A stretch of 10,153 nt of DNA from DASUSF01 sp036375275 (GTDB lineage: Bacteria; Pseudomonadota; Alphaproteobacteria; Geminicoccales; Geminicoccaceae), in contig DASUSF010000171.1 of the NCBI GenBank assembly GCA_036375275.1, forward strand, positions 1-10,153. Direction: 5' to 3'. Of this stretch, positions 1-8,201 are shown one piece after another. The notes beneath the pieces were generated by a model. It did no database searches. It was not told where the DNA came from and saw only the letters and a program-made list of their open reading frames with translations. Every line of letters starts with the position of its first letter. The first letter of the stretch is position 1. Made by a program: the position numbers and the translations under genes.

Positions 1-179
1 ACGAGCTACAGCGGCTACGGTCGCAGGCGGGGGAAGGGCCGCCGCACCGGCTCGCGGAGGCCGCGGCCTACGGCACGGCCGTCCTCTTGGTCGAGGCGCT
101 CAAGGCAGCCGCGGAACCTCACGCGCGAGGAGCTGACAGGAGCCGTGGGAGGGGCTGTACGCGTTGGAAGGAGGCTTGA
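1..179 (+). CDS. C-terminal end of an unidentified gene (partial, enters from left edge)
   Basis: Reading from base 3, the plus strand is open for 58 codons to a TGA at 177-179. Third positions are almost all G or C for the first 40 codons, as in the confirmed genes of this window; the last 15 or so codons are looser. The visible peptide contains an Ala-rich, probably helical stretch (LAEAAAYGTAVLLVEALKAA, about residues 20-39 of the visible part), followed by a basic tail rich in Arg and Gly. No start is visible because the gene begins outside the window. I do not recognise a family. The gene would converge on the cellulose operon, ending about 310 bases from the stop of the TPR gene. It could instead be a chance open frame in GC-rich DNA; the case rests on codon bias only. 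Confidence 0.4.
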   Translation, partial: ELQRLRSQAGEGPPHRLAEAAAYGTAVLLVEALKAAAEPHARGADRSRGRGCTRWKEA

Positions 180-194
180 GCCACCGCTGACCTA

Positions 195-220
195 CCGCCC
201 CGATCGTCACGTCCGGGCGG
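195..220 (+). terminator. Possible hairpin after the left-edge gene
   Basis: CCGCCC at 195-200 pairs perfectly with GGGCGG at 215-220 around a 14-base loop, 16 bases after the TGA at 179. There is no T-run after it, so a classical intrinsic terminator is not supported. In DNA this rich in GC, 6-bp arms can occur by chance. Confidence 0.15.
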
Positions 221-416
221 AGCCGCGGGTGGTCCCGGCCGAGACCGACCGGCGAATGATCGGAGGGCTCTGGTCTGGAAGTCGCGCACCGCCGTGGGCG
301 CTTCCGGGCGTCCAGCGCCCGCCACCGGGCAAGCGCGCACCGCTCCTTCATGCCCGAGCGCGATCCTCATCCAGGCGAGACGCCTCGGCCCGGCCGGTGG
401 TCCGGACAGCGAACGG

Positions 417-438
417 CGGCCACGCCGATCCGTGGCCG
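417..438 (-). terminator. GC-rich hairpin downstream of the cellulose operon
   Basis: CGGCCACG at 417-424 and CGTGGCCG at 431-438 are a perfect inverted repeat with 8-bp arms and a 6-base loop. It sits about 50 bases beyond the stop codon of the last operon gene. This is the strongest hairpin I find in the convergent region and could end the bcs transcript or protect its 3' end. No U-tract follows on the minus strand, so it is not a textbook Rho-independent terminator. Confidence 0.35.
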
Positions 439-487
439 GGCGATCAGGTCGACCCCGAGGTGATGTCGGCGACGGGCAGCGTCCCGA

Positions 488-2197
488 TCACATATGGGTG
501 CTCCCCGGATACTGGCGCCCGAGCACGGCCTTGAGCCCCGCCTTGGTCTCGGCGGTCGGGAAGCTCGCGTGCAGCCCGGCGAAGATTGCCCGGGCCTCGC
601 TGACGTCGCCGAGCTCCAGGAGGTTCCAGGCCTCGAGCGCAGCCAGCGACGCGTCGTCTCCCGCGCGCGAGCGAAGCATCCGGACCAGCTCGAGGGACCG
701 TTCGTAGTGGCCGGCGCGGTAGGCATCCACCGCCTCGCGCCGCGCCAGAACCTCTTCGACGCCGGCGCGCTGGCTGGCCGTCAGCGCCTCCTCGCGCAGG
801 AGGAGCCTCGCTTCTTCGGTGAGCCCGCGCGCCACGTGCGCGTGCGCCAGGCCATAGGTCGCGTCGCCTCGCGCCGCCGGCCGGCCGGTCGCGGCCTCGC
901 GCGCGCGCTCGAACGCCGCGGCCGCCTCGCTGACCCGTTCCAGTTCGTAGAGCGCCCAGCCGTGCGCGACCAGCACGCCCGGATCGACGCGGCCACCACG
1001 GCGGATCAGCTGCATCGTCGCCGCGAGACGCTGCCGCGGGCTGCCGCCCTCGACCGCGGCCGATCCTTCGAGGTCGGACAGCACCGCCGCGAGCTTCGGC
1101 TCGCGCCCGGACCAGGCGCGCGCGATCTCCGCCGCCCGCTCCTTCTCGCCCACCGCCATCAGGGTCCTGGCGAGACCCTCGGCGGCGGCCCCGGACGGCT
1201 GCCAAGCGAGGCTCCGCTCGAACCAGCGCTCGGCGGCCGGCCAGTCCTCGCGCTCGTAGTGGTACCAGCCGAGGACCTGCGCCGCGTCGCCGTGGCGAAG
1301 GGCCTCCGCCTCCTCTTCGATCGGGGCCAGCTCGTCGGCGTCGACGTCGCCTGCGCTGACCTTCGCGAGCGCGAGACCGAGCCGGCTGCGCTCGTTCGGC
1401 GGGCCGCCGCCGGCGAAGTCCCGCCTGATCTCGGCGAAGCGGGCCTCCTGGGCGGCGTCGCGGGGCTGATCCGCCTCGAGCGCGATCAGCTCCTGCAGGC
1501 GTCGGTCGTCCCGGTTCGCGAGGCCTTTCTGCAAGGTGGACAGCCTCTGGTCGGGATCGATCCCGCCCGCCCAGGCGGCGCGATAGAGGTCGTAGGCGCG
1601 GCCGGCGTCGCCGAGGCGATAGTGGGCCTCCGCGGCCATCCAGAGGTTCTCGATGTACTGCGGCTCCGCGTTCACCACCTCGGGGTTCCGCTCCGCCAGG
1701 ACGACGACCTTCTGCCAGTCGCCGGCGGCGACCGCCGCCTTCATCATGGCCCGAGTCTCCGCCGCCGCCATCAGATCGACCAGCTTCGCGGGCGGCTGCC
1801 AGGCCGGGTTGATCCGGCGCAGCGCCTCGATGTCGCGCCGGAGCGCGGCGAAGTCGCCCCGCTCGTAGGTCGCCCAGAGGCCGGAGACGTCGATCTCGGC
1901 GGGCTGCCGCGCAGCTCCGCCGAACAGATCGCGTGGCGGTTCCCACCCGGGGTGCAGGGCCCTGAGGCGGGCGATCTCCCGGTCCACCGCGGCGTAGTCG
2001 TACTGCGCGGCGTGGTAGCGGAGCGCCCGCTCGTCGACCTGCCCGCCGGCGCCGGCCTCTGGCGGTCCGCCCGGCATCCGGTCGATCTGCACCGCCACTC
2101 CCTCGCGCAGCGCTCCCCGTTCCTGCGCCGCCACGGGACCCCCGGGACCGGTCGCGAGCGCCACGCCCAGCGCGGCGGCGATGAGATGCTGCCTCAT
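488..2197 (-). CDS. bcsK: Secreted TPR protein of the cellulose operon (BcsK-like)
   Basis: A 569-residue protein, probably the periplasmic helical-repeat component of a type III cellulose secretion system. Residues 1-24 look like a signal peptide (MRQHLIAAALGVALATGPGG, then PVAA before QE). Two similar repeats follow: residues ~64-92 (ending HPGWEPPRDLF) and ~112-140 (ending NPAWQPPAKLV), 48 residues apart, with a degenerate third copy near 157-180. Residues ~300-570 hold TPR-like helix pairs, e.g. WYHYEREDWPAAERWFERSL (311-330) and HGWALYELERVSEAAAAFER (412-431). BcsC proteins usually exceed 1100 residues and end in an outer-membrane beta-barrel; this protein stops after the helices. ATG was chosen because it overlaps the bcsZ stop as ATGA and has AAGGGA 8 bases upstream. 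It is the last gene of the operon. The bcsK name rests on position and domain type, not on a sequence match. Confidence 0.75.
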   Translation of the reverse strand: MRQHLIAAALGVALATGPGGPVAAQERGALREGVAVQIDRMPGGPPEAGAGGQVDERALRYHAAQYDYAAVDREIARLRALHPGWEPPRDLFGGAARQPAEIDVSGLWATYERGDFAALRRDIEALRRINPAWQPPAKLVDLMAAAETRAMMKAAVAAGDWQKVVVLAERNPEVVNAEPQYIENLWMAAEAHYRLGDAGRAYDLYRAAWAGGIDPDQRLSTLQKGLANRDDRRLQELIALEADQPRDAAQEARFAEIRRDFAGGGPPNERSRLGLALAKVSAGDVDADELAPIEEEAEALRHGDAAQVLGWYHYEREDWPAAERWFERSLAWQPSGAAAEGLARTLMAVGEKERAAEIARAWSGREPKLAAVLSDLEGSAAVEGGSPRQRLAATMQLIRRGGRVDPGVLVAHGWALYELERVSEAAAAFERAREAATGRPAARGDATYGLAHAHVARGLTEEARLLLREEALTASQRAGVEEVLARREAVDAYRAGHYERSLELVRMLRSRAGDDASLAALEAWNLLELGDVSEARAIFAGLHASFPTAETKAGLKAVLGRQYPGSTHM

Positions 2198-3249
2198 GGT
2201 TCCCGTCCCTTGCACAGTGCGACCTTGCTCAGCAGCAGGAGGGTCGACGAGTAGTAGTCGTCGTCCGGCTTCAGCGGCGGCATCATCGCCCGCGCGCTGA
2301 CCCGGTTGCGGGCGCCGAAGCGGGCGAGGGCGGCGACCGCGAGGCCGCCGCGCGACAGCCGGTCCTTGCCTGGCCGCGCGGTCGCGAGATCGAGCGTCGC
2401 CGGCGGCGGCGCCTCGCCGTCGAAGCTCGCCCAGTAGGTCTCGAACGGCTCGAGCAGGTCCCGGGCGCGGGGCAGCCCGCTCCAGGCGAGGTACAGCGGG
2501 ATGCGGATCGCGTTGTAGCCGAAGACCGGGTCGAAGCCGTCCGGCAGGCGCACCTCGCCGTCGATCAGGAGCCAGTCCGGGGGCAGCCGGTCGGGCCCGA
2601 AGCGCGCCCGGTCGAGCAGGCGGAAGCCGGTGTCGACGAGCGCCTGCCAGGGCCCCTCGGGGTCGTGGTCGGCGAACGCCTGGAGGGCCGGGAACACCCA
2701 GTAGGACAGGTTGACCACCACGCCGTCGTCGCGCTCGAAGCCTTCGGCGCCGGGGAGCAGGACCGGGCCGGGACCGGCGTCCACCACGAGCTTCTCGCGG
2801 ACCGCGTCGAGGATCAGGTCGGCCTCCTCGACATGGGCCGGCTCCGCGAAGCGCCGGCCCGCCTCGAGCAGCGCCCAGGCGATCAGGAGGTCGCCGTCGG
2901 TCGCATTGTTGGTGTCGGTCACCCCGCCCGCGCCACCGCCCGCGCCGGGCTCGAAGCGCCACGCGAACAGCGGGTCGTCGCGCACGCGGAGCGCATCCCG
3001 CGTCCACGCCCAGATGTGCTCGAAGCTCTGCCGGTCGTCGTGCACGACCGCGAGCAGCATGCCGTAGCCCTGCCCCTCGCTGTGGCTGATCCGGCCGTTG
3101 CCGGTGTCGATCACCCGACCGTCGGGGCTCACGTAGTGCGCGAGGTAGGCGAGCCATTCGGCGTGGCTGAGGGGCTCCTCGCCCCCGACCGGCGCGCCGC
3201 CGGCGAGCAGCAGCGCCAGCGCCAGAGCGAGGCGCTGAGCGGTCCTCAT
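2194..3249 (-). CDS. bcsZ: Periplasmic endo-beta-1,4-glucanase, GH8 (BcsZ/CelC)
   Basis: A 351-residue glycoside hydrolase family 8 enzyme, close to the usual BcsZ length. In known systems it cuts stray or tangled glucan chains in the periplasm and tunes cellulose yield. Residues 1-23 form a signal peptide with core LALALALLLAGGAP. RISHSEGQGYGM carries the conserved acid Glu58, and TDTNNATDGDLLIAWALLEA carries Asp118. WLLIDG and the FGYNAIRIPLYLAW block (243-256) are typical of the fold. At the position where E. coli BcsZ has the base Asp (SYDAIR), this protein has Asn246. That resembles GH8 branches whose base lies elsewhere, or a weakened enzyme. The ATG overlaps the bcsB stop as ATGA with only a weak GGGCGG upstream, so translation is probably coupled. 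Its stop overlaps the TPR gene in the same way. Confidence 0.92.
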   Translation of the reverse strand: MRTAQRLALALALLLAGGAPVGGEEPLSHAEWLAYLAHYVSPDGRVIDTGNGRISHSEGQGYGMLLAVVHDDRQSFEHIWAWTRDALRVRDDPLFAWRFEPGAGGGAGGVTDTNNATDGDLLIAWALLEAGRRFAEPAHVEEADLILDAVREKLVVDAGPGPVLLPGAEGFERDDGVVVNLSYWVFPALQAFADHDPEGPWQALVDTGFRLLDRARFGPDRLPPDWLLIDGEVRLPDGFDPVFGYNAIRIPLYLAWSGLPRARDLLEPFETYWASFDGEAPPPATLDLATARPGKDRLSRGGLAVAALARFGARNRVSARAMMPPLKPDDDYYSSTLLLLSKVALCKGREP

Positions 3250-5960
3250 CCGCCCGTGCCGGCGAGCCGGCGGACGCTGATCCGGGTGATCAGGGCGAGC
3301 ATCAGGATGCCGCCCAACACCAGCAGCATCCAGAAGGCCGGATGCTCGGCGAAGTAGCTGTTCCAGTACAGCACCGACTGCCGGAGCCCCGACGGCGGGT
3401 CCTGGAGCGGAAACCGGGCCGCGACCCGGGCCGCTGCGGCGCCCGGACGCTCGAGCGTCCAGGCCGCGACGTCGCCGCGGAGCGCGTACCAGGTCGCCGG
3501 CTGGACCAGCGCCGCGACCGCCCGCTCGAGCATCCGCGGGTCGGCGGCGGTGACCACGGTCGCGGTCCGGCGGGGCGCGAACGGCGAGGCGAGCGCGACG
3601 GCCGCGCCGTCGAACTGCTTGCTCTCGTCGCCGAAGAAGCCGGGCTCGCGGGCCGCGAGGTCCGGCTGCCACGCCTGCGGCAGGAGCTCGGAGACCGACC
3701 GTGACGCGTCCTCGACCAGGTCGTCCATCGCGGCGGCGATGCGCCCGAAGGGTCCCCCCGGCCGGGTCACCGGCCGGCCGATCTGGCGCTCCCACTCGGC
3801 CCGCTCGCCAGCCACCGGCCAGGCCTCGGCATGAGCCGCCCGGAGCGGGACGAGTCCCTCGCCCCCGCCAGGCGGCGCCCAAGCCTGGACCAGCGGCTTC
3901 GGGCTGTCCGCGGGCCCGCTGCCGGGCGGCAGGAACGAGGCGTTCTCGTCGCGCCGGAGGTGAAGCCGGGCGAGCGGCGTACGGGCCGCGACCCGCTGGT
4001 CGAGGGTGCTGAGCGGCCCGACGTAGAGAACGTGCGCGCGCTCGTTCCTCACGCTGAAGCCGAGGTCCAGGCTGAGGAGGGGAGCGCGCGCGGTCTGCGC
4101 CATCCGCGCGACCAGGGTCCAGGCCGCGCCGATCGTCGAGGGGTCGTAGGCGGTCGCGACCAGGCTGGTCGGCGCCTCCATGCCCTCGGCCCCGTACGGA
4201 AACCCGAGGGAGGCGAAGAGGCCGAGGTCCGGCAGGTTGACGACGTTCGAGACCGTCGGCAGCCAGAGCGTCGAGTCGCCGAACACACCGACGCTCGGGC
4301 CGCCGTCGGCCAGCTGGCTGCAGCCCACCGCGTCGGCATTGGTCAGCGCCGGCTCGAACGTGAGCACGTTTCGGCCCGGACGGAACAGGCGGAGCGGCAG
4401 GCGGACGGGCTGGCCGTCGACGATGCCGCCCTCGGCGGAGTCCTCGAGGTTGATCAGCCCGGCATACTCGCCGTTGACGATCACGTGCAGCGCCGATCCC
4501 GCCCCCACGTTCGGCTTGTAGCCATAGTTGACCCTCAGCTCCGCCTTCCGGTTGTCGGCGACGTAGAAGTCGGGCGGCAGCATGAGGACGAAGCTCATCC
4601 GTCGCTCGTCGCTCTGGCTGCGCGGCCCGCTCGGGGCTGCCCACTGCTCGAGCGTCTGGATCCGTCCCGGCCGGACGAAGGGGATCGGCGCCGGGCTCAG
4701 CGGCGGCATCTCGTCGACCATGACCGACGGCGCCGCGGGTAGCTCGAGCGCCGGATTGGCGAAGGCGGTCGCGGCGAACAGCAGGTCGTCCTCGGTCAGC
4801 CCGGAGATCACCAGGACGCCGTCGCCGTGCTCGTCGTCGAGCCGGTGGACGCCGATGTACGGGCCCTGGATGCGGTTCGCGATCTCCAGGCCGAGCGTGG
4901 TCAGCAGCTGGTCGAAGGTCCCGATCACGACCTGGTCGCCGGCCGGAAGATCGAGCGGCTGGTCGGCGGCGAGGGTCGTTCCGCCGCCCTGCCCGCCGGC
5001 CGGTGGCGCCGCACGATGCTCGATGATCAGCGGCCGGTCTTCGAGGCGAAGCGCCAGCCCCCGGGCGACCAGGCCGCCGAGCTCGAGCCACAGGTCGGTC
5101 TCGACCGGCTCCGGGGTGATGATCGAGACCGCGCCGCCGGTCCGCCCGAGCGGCCAGTTGGGCTCGCCGAGGTCGGACAGGACCAGCGCGCCGTCCGGAT
5201 GCTCGACCTCGAGCGTCAGGTAGGAGTTGGCGGGGTCGATCTGCGTCCAGAGATCGCGCGAGAGCGTCAGACTGCAGCCTTCCCGGTGCTCCTGCCAGGC
5301 CGTCAGCGTCAGGGTGTCGGCACCCGCCGGCAGCGCGTCCCCCGGCAGGGTGATCTCGGCGCGGGTCTGCCCCCGCCGGGGCGAGAGCGGCAGCTCGGCG
5401 AGCGCCTCGCCCTTCATCGAGACCACGAGGCGGGAGCTCTCGCTGAGGAGCGACGGCGCCGACTGGTAGGCGAGCTTGAGCGCCGCGCGCCGCACCGTGG
5501 CGCCGCTCTCGACCGGCAGCGCGAGGTCGAGGCGGGCATAGCGGCCCCGGAGCTGGAGGTCGCCCGCGGCCACGAGCGCAGGCAGGGCCAGAACCCGCTC
5601 ATCGATGGCGGTGCCGGCTTCGGGGGTCGCACTGCCTGATGATGGGATGGCGGTCGCGGCTTCGGGCGGGCCGAATGCCGCCTCGTCGGCGGCGTCCTGC
5701 TCCGTCTCCGGCCGGCGGTCCGCCGCCGGCGCCTCTGCGGCCGGTGCCTCTGCGCCCGCCGGCTCGACGATGAGGGCGGCCGCGCCGGCTCCAGGCTCGA
5801 CCGGAGCCTGCTCCACGACTACGCCGTCCTGCGCGTCGGACGGCCCGGGCGGCGCCACCAGCGCCAGCAGCGCCACGAGGACCGGCAGCCGCGGCCGGCC
5901 GCGCCCGCCCCGGAAGAGCGGTTCCGCCAGCCGGCGCGCCGGAGGGGCGATGCCGCGCAT
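3246..5960 (-). CDS. bcsB: Cellulose synthase periplasmic subunit BcsB
   Basis: A 904-residue protein that in known systems guides the glucan leaving BcsA through the periplasm; its C-terminal helix is needed for BcsA activity. There is a basic N-terminus, then a hydrophobic core (LPVLVALLALVAPPG, residues 25-39) with likely cleavage after SDA (43). Residues 44-120 are an Ala/Pro/Glu-rich low-complexity linker before the first beta-sandwich domain (from ~133, DLQLRGRYARLDLALP). The REGCSLTLSRDLW segment (~227-238) fits the conserved Cys...LW region of BcsB. Later blocks (LMLPPDFYVADNRKAELRVN, GEYAGLINLED) resemble the second carbohydrate-binding/flavodoxin-like half. A single membrane helix (~875-892, FWMLLVLGGILMLALI) and basic tail end the protein. 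The ATG shares one base with the bcsA stop (TGATG) and has GGAGG 5 bases upstream. The longer open frame upstream runs inside bcsA and was not used. Confidence 0.95.
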   Translation of the reverse strand: MRGIAPPARRLAEPLFRGGRGRPRLPVLVALLALVAPPGPSDAQDGVVVEQAPVEPGAGAAALIVEPAGAEAPAAEAPAADRRPETEQDAADEAAFGPPEAATAIPSSGSATPEAGTAIDERVLALPALVAAGDLQLRGRYARLDLALPVESGATVRRAALKLAYQSAPSLLSESSRLVVSMKGEALAELPLSPRRGQTRAEITLPGDALPAGADTLTLTAWQEHREGCSLTLSRDLWTQIDPANSYLTLEVEHPDGALVLSDLGEPNWPLGRTGGAVSIITPEPVETDLWLELGGLVARGLALRLEDRPLIIEHRAAPPAGGQGGGTTLAADQPLDLPAGDQVVIGTFDQLLTTLGLEIANRIQGPYIGVHRLDDEHGDGVLVISGLTEDDLLFAATAFANPALELPAAPSVMVDEMPPLSPAPIPFVRPGRIQTLEQWAAPSGPRSQSDERRMSFVLMLPPDFYVADNRKAELRVNYGYKPNVGAGSALHVIVNGEYAGLINLEDSAEGGIVDGQPVRLPLRLFRPGRNVLTFEPALTNADAVGCSQLADGGPSVGVFGDSTLWLPTVSNVVNLPDLGLFASLGFPYGAEGMEAPTSLVATAYDPSTIGAAWTLVARMAQTARAPLLSLDLGFSVRNERAHVLYVGPLSTLDQRVAARTPLARLHLRRDENASFLPPGSGPADSPKPLVQAWAPPGGGEGLVPLRAAHAEAWPVAGERAEWERQIGRPVTRPGGPFGRIAAAMDDLVEDASRSVSELLPQAWQPDLAAREPGFFGDESKQFDGAAVALASPFAPRRTATVVTAADPRMLERAVAALVQPATWYALRGDVAAWTLERPGAAAARVAARFPLQDPPSGLRQSVLYWNSYFAEHPAFWMLLVLGGILMLALITRISVRRLAGTGG

Positions 5961-8173
5961 CAGCGCCTCCCCTTCCAGAGGTCGTGGTAGGGCACCATCG
6001 CCGTCGAGTCCGTGCTCACCGGCACCAGGCGCTCGCGGAAGAGGATCGCCTTCGCCATCATGAGGCTGCGGCTCAGGCCGAGCATGAACAGGGCCGCGAA
6101 CGCCCCCGCCAGCGACCGCTCCCGCTGGCGCTGCTCCTGAAACGCGACCCAGGCGGCGCTGTCGCCGAAGCAGAGCGCGACCAGGCCGTGCTCGTCCTGC
6201 CAGCCGTCCGGGAGGAACCAGGCGTCGAGGACCAGCTGGCCGCGGTGCACGTCCTCGCGCTCGATCAGGATCGGGAAGTCGGACACCATCCCGCTCCCGG
6301 GCAGCACGATCTGGACCTGCCCGTAGCGCTCGCCGGGGTCGACGCCCTGGGCCTGATCGAAGTCGATCACCAGGCGGGCCGCCTGGAGGCTGGCGCTCTG
6401 CAGGACGCCGCGCGCCTCCCAGCTCCGGGTGACCACGTTGATCGGCTTGTCGCGCAGGATCCACCCCGTCGAGGCGCCGCCGGCGCGCTCGTACATCACG
6501 CCGAGGCCGGCCAGCGCCAGCGCCAGGTTCACGACGTTCCACGCCATGACGATGGTCAGGTGGTCCTGCTCGAGCGGCGAGGCATAGTAGCGGAACAGGC
6601 CGATCAGCGCCGCGATCAGCAGCGTGCAGAACAGGATGAACACCGGCATGGCGAGCCTGGTCACCTGATCGGCGACGATGGCATCGCCCTTAGGCGTCAC
6701 CCGGAAGCGCGGCGCCCGCGGCCTGCCGAGGACCACGAGGACCGGTCTGATCGTGAACAGGGACAGGAGGAGCTCGTAGAGGTCGGAGACGAACGGCCAG
6801 CGCAGCCGCCCGAACAGGTGGTTGGCGATCATCAGCGAGCAGAGCACGTGGGGCAGCGTGAACAGGATGAACTCGCTGAGCGTCGCCTCGAAGATCCTGA
6901 GGCCGAAGAACAGGTAGCAGAGGGGCGCGGCGACGAAGACCAGGCGGGAGAACGGGAACAGCCAGAACAGGCAGCTGTTGAGGTAGCAGAGCCGCTGGGC
7001 GGGGGTCAGGCCGCGCTTGAGCAGCGGATTGTTGAGCAGGAGGATCTGGACCATGCCCTGCGCCCAGCGGGTCCGCTGGGTGACGAAGCTGTCGAAGGTC
7101 TCTGGCGCGAGGCCGGCGACCACCGGGCGGTCGACGTAGGCGCTGTTGTAGCCGGCGGCGTGCAGCTCGAGCGAGGTCAGGGCGTCCTCGGTGACCGAGC
7201 TGGTGGCGATGCCCCCGACCCGGAGCAGGTGGCGCCGCCGCAGCACGGCCGCCGAGCCGCAGAACATCGACGCGTTCCAGAAGTCGAGGCCCTTCTGGAC
7301 CGCCTGGTAGAACATCTCGCTCTCGCTCGGCATCATGTAGAAGGTGCCGAGGTTGCGTTCGACCGGGTCCGGATTGACGAAGAAGTGCGGGGTCTGGACC
7401 AGGGCGAGCTTCGGGTCGCGGAGGAAGTGGCCGACCGTCTGCTCGAGGATGTCCTGCGCCGGGACATGGTCGGCGTCGAGCACGAGCACGAGGTCGCCGC
7501 TGCTCTGCGTGAGCGCCGAGTTGATGTTGCCGGCCTTGGCGTGGGTGTTGCTGCGCCGGGTCAGGTAGTGCACGCCGAGCTCCTCGCAGAGCCGCCGCAG
7601 CCCGTCCGCCCGTTGCCGCGCGGCCGCCGCCGCGGTCGCGTTCCGGCCGTGCAGCTTCTCGTCGGTCCCGCCGTCGTCGAGCAGGAAGATCTCGAGCCGG
7701 CTCTTCGGGTAGCGGATGTGCGTGGCCGCGGTCAGCGTGATGCGGAGGATCTCGATCGGCTCGTTGTAGGTGGCGATGAAGACGTCGACGCTCGGATAGT
7801 TCTCGAGGTGCTGCGGCAGGCGGGCCGGCGCCCGTTCCTTCGGCGCGAGGTTCGCGAACATGCCGAGGAAGTAGAGGCCGATCGCGTGCAGCTCGGCGAG
7901 GTAGAGGATCAGACCGGGCGCGAAGCCGCTCGAGTCGACCGGCGGCAGGGAATAGAACGTCCGCCAGCTCAGGTAGCGGAGCGTGACGAAGGCGGCGAGC
8001 AGCAGGATGAACATCCTGATCAGCCCGCTCGGCTTGAACAGCCGGAGCGCGAGGAGCGAGGCGATCGCGGCCAGCGCGAGCCAGGCCTGGGTCGCCAGCC
8101 CGACGTCCTGAAGCCCGATCCAGAAGACGATCGTGGCGCAGAGAAGCCAGAAGGTGAGGAGGAATGGCGTCAC
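5960..8173 (-). CDS. bcsA: Cellulose synthase catalytic subunit BcsA (UDP-forming)
   Basis: A 737-residue inner-membrane GT2 glycosyltransferase that polymerises UDP-glucose into beta-1,4-glucan and translocates it. Four hydrophobic segments lie in residues 3-110. The GT domain starts at SVDVFIATYNEP (128-139). Catalytic motifs are intact: LLDDGGTD (Asp166/167), LDADH (Asp233, Asp235), FCGS (304-307), VTED (327-330) and QRTRW (Gln366, Arg369, Trp370). Further membrane helices lie between ~395 and ~560, with the gating loop FRVTPK (490-495) between them. A C-terminal PilZ-like beta domain (~563-680) keeps the fold pattern (e.g. GLVALCF), but I cannot find RxxxR, and the DxSxxG position reads SASLQA (593-598). 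The start is GTG at 8173 with GGGGA 5 bases upstream; translation begins immediately at the first membrane segment. It lies 28 bases after the bcsN-like gene and its stop overlaps bcsB. Confidence 0.97.
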   Translation of the reverse strand: MTPFLLTFWLLCATIVFWIGLQDVGLATQAWLALAAIASLLALRLFKPSGLIRMFILLLAAFVTLRYLSWRTFYSLPPVDSSGFAPGLILYLAELHAIGLYFLGMFANLAPKERAPARLPQHLENYPSVDVFIATYNEPIEILRITLTAATHIRYPKSRLEIFLLDDGGTDEKLHGRNATAAAAARQRADGLRRLCEELGVHYLTRRSNTHAKAGNINSALTQSSGDLVLVLDADHVPAQDILEQTVGHFLRDPKLALVQTPHFFVNPDPVERNLGTFYMMPSESEMFYQAVQKGLDFWNASMFCGSAAVLRRRHLLRVGGIATSSVTEDALTSLELHAAGYNSAYVDRPVVAGLAPETFDSFVTQRTRWAQGMVQILLLNNPLLKRGLTPAQRLCYLNSCLFWLFPFSRLVFVAAPLCYLFFGLRIFEATLSEFILFTLPHVLCSLMIANHLFGRLRWPFVSDLYELLLSLFTIRPVLVVLGRPRAPRFRVTPKGDAIVADQVTRLAMPVFILFCTLLIAALIGLFRYYASPLEQDHLTIVMAWNVVNLALALAGLGVMYERAGGASTGWILRDKPINVVTRSWEARGVLQSASLQAARLVIDFDQAQGVDPGERYGQVQIVLPGSGMVSDFPILIEREDVHRGQLVLDAWFLPDGWQDEHGLVALCFGDSAAWVAFQEQRQRERSLAGAFAALFMLGLSRSLMMAKAILFRERLVPVSTDSTAMVPYHDLWKGRR

Positions 8174-8201
8174 GTTGGTCCCCGCGTGGAAGCGGCCGAA
8201 G

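Larger units (their letters stand above)
180..487. other. Convergent intergenic region
   Basis: This lies between the stop of the probable plus-strand gene (179) and the stop of the TPR gene (488). Several frames are open because of the high GC content, but none shows consistent third-position GC bias, a Shine-Dalgarno sequence or a recognisable protein. The stretch holds two GC-rich inverted repeats, listed separately, which fit a convergent 3' region. I see no RNA gene or mobile element in it. Confidence 0.5.

Noticed and set aside
145..534. Plus-strand open frame in the convergent region
   Set aside because: No consistent third-position GC bias, no recognisable protein, and it runs into the 3' end of the TPR gene.
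494..2254. Long plus-strand open frame (586 codons) antisense to the TPR gene
   Set aside because: It is a shadow of the TPR frame; no signal peptide, ribosome site or domain, and the minus-strand protein has clear repeats and operon coupling.
5961..6542. Upstream extension of the bcsB frame
   Set aside because: It lies wholly inside bcsA. The ATG at 5960 has a good GGAGG, overlaps the bcsA stop and is followed by a signal peptide.
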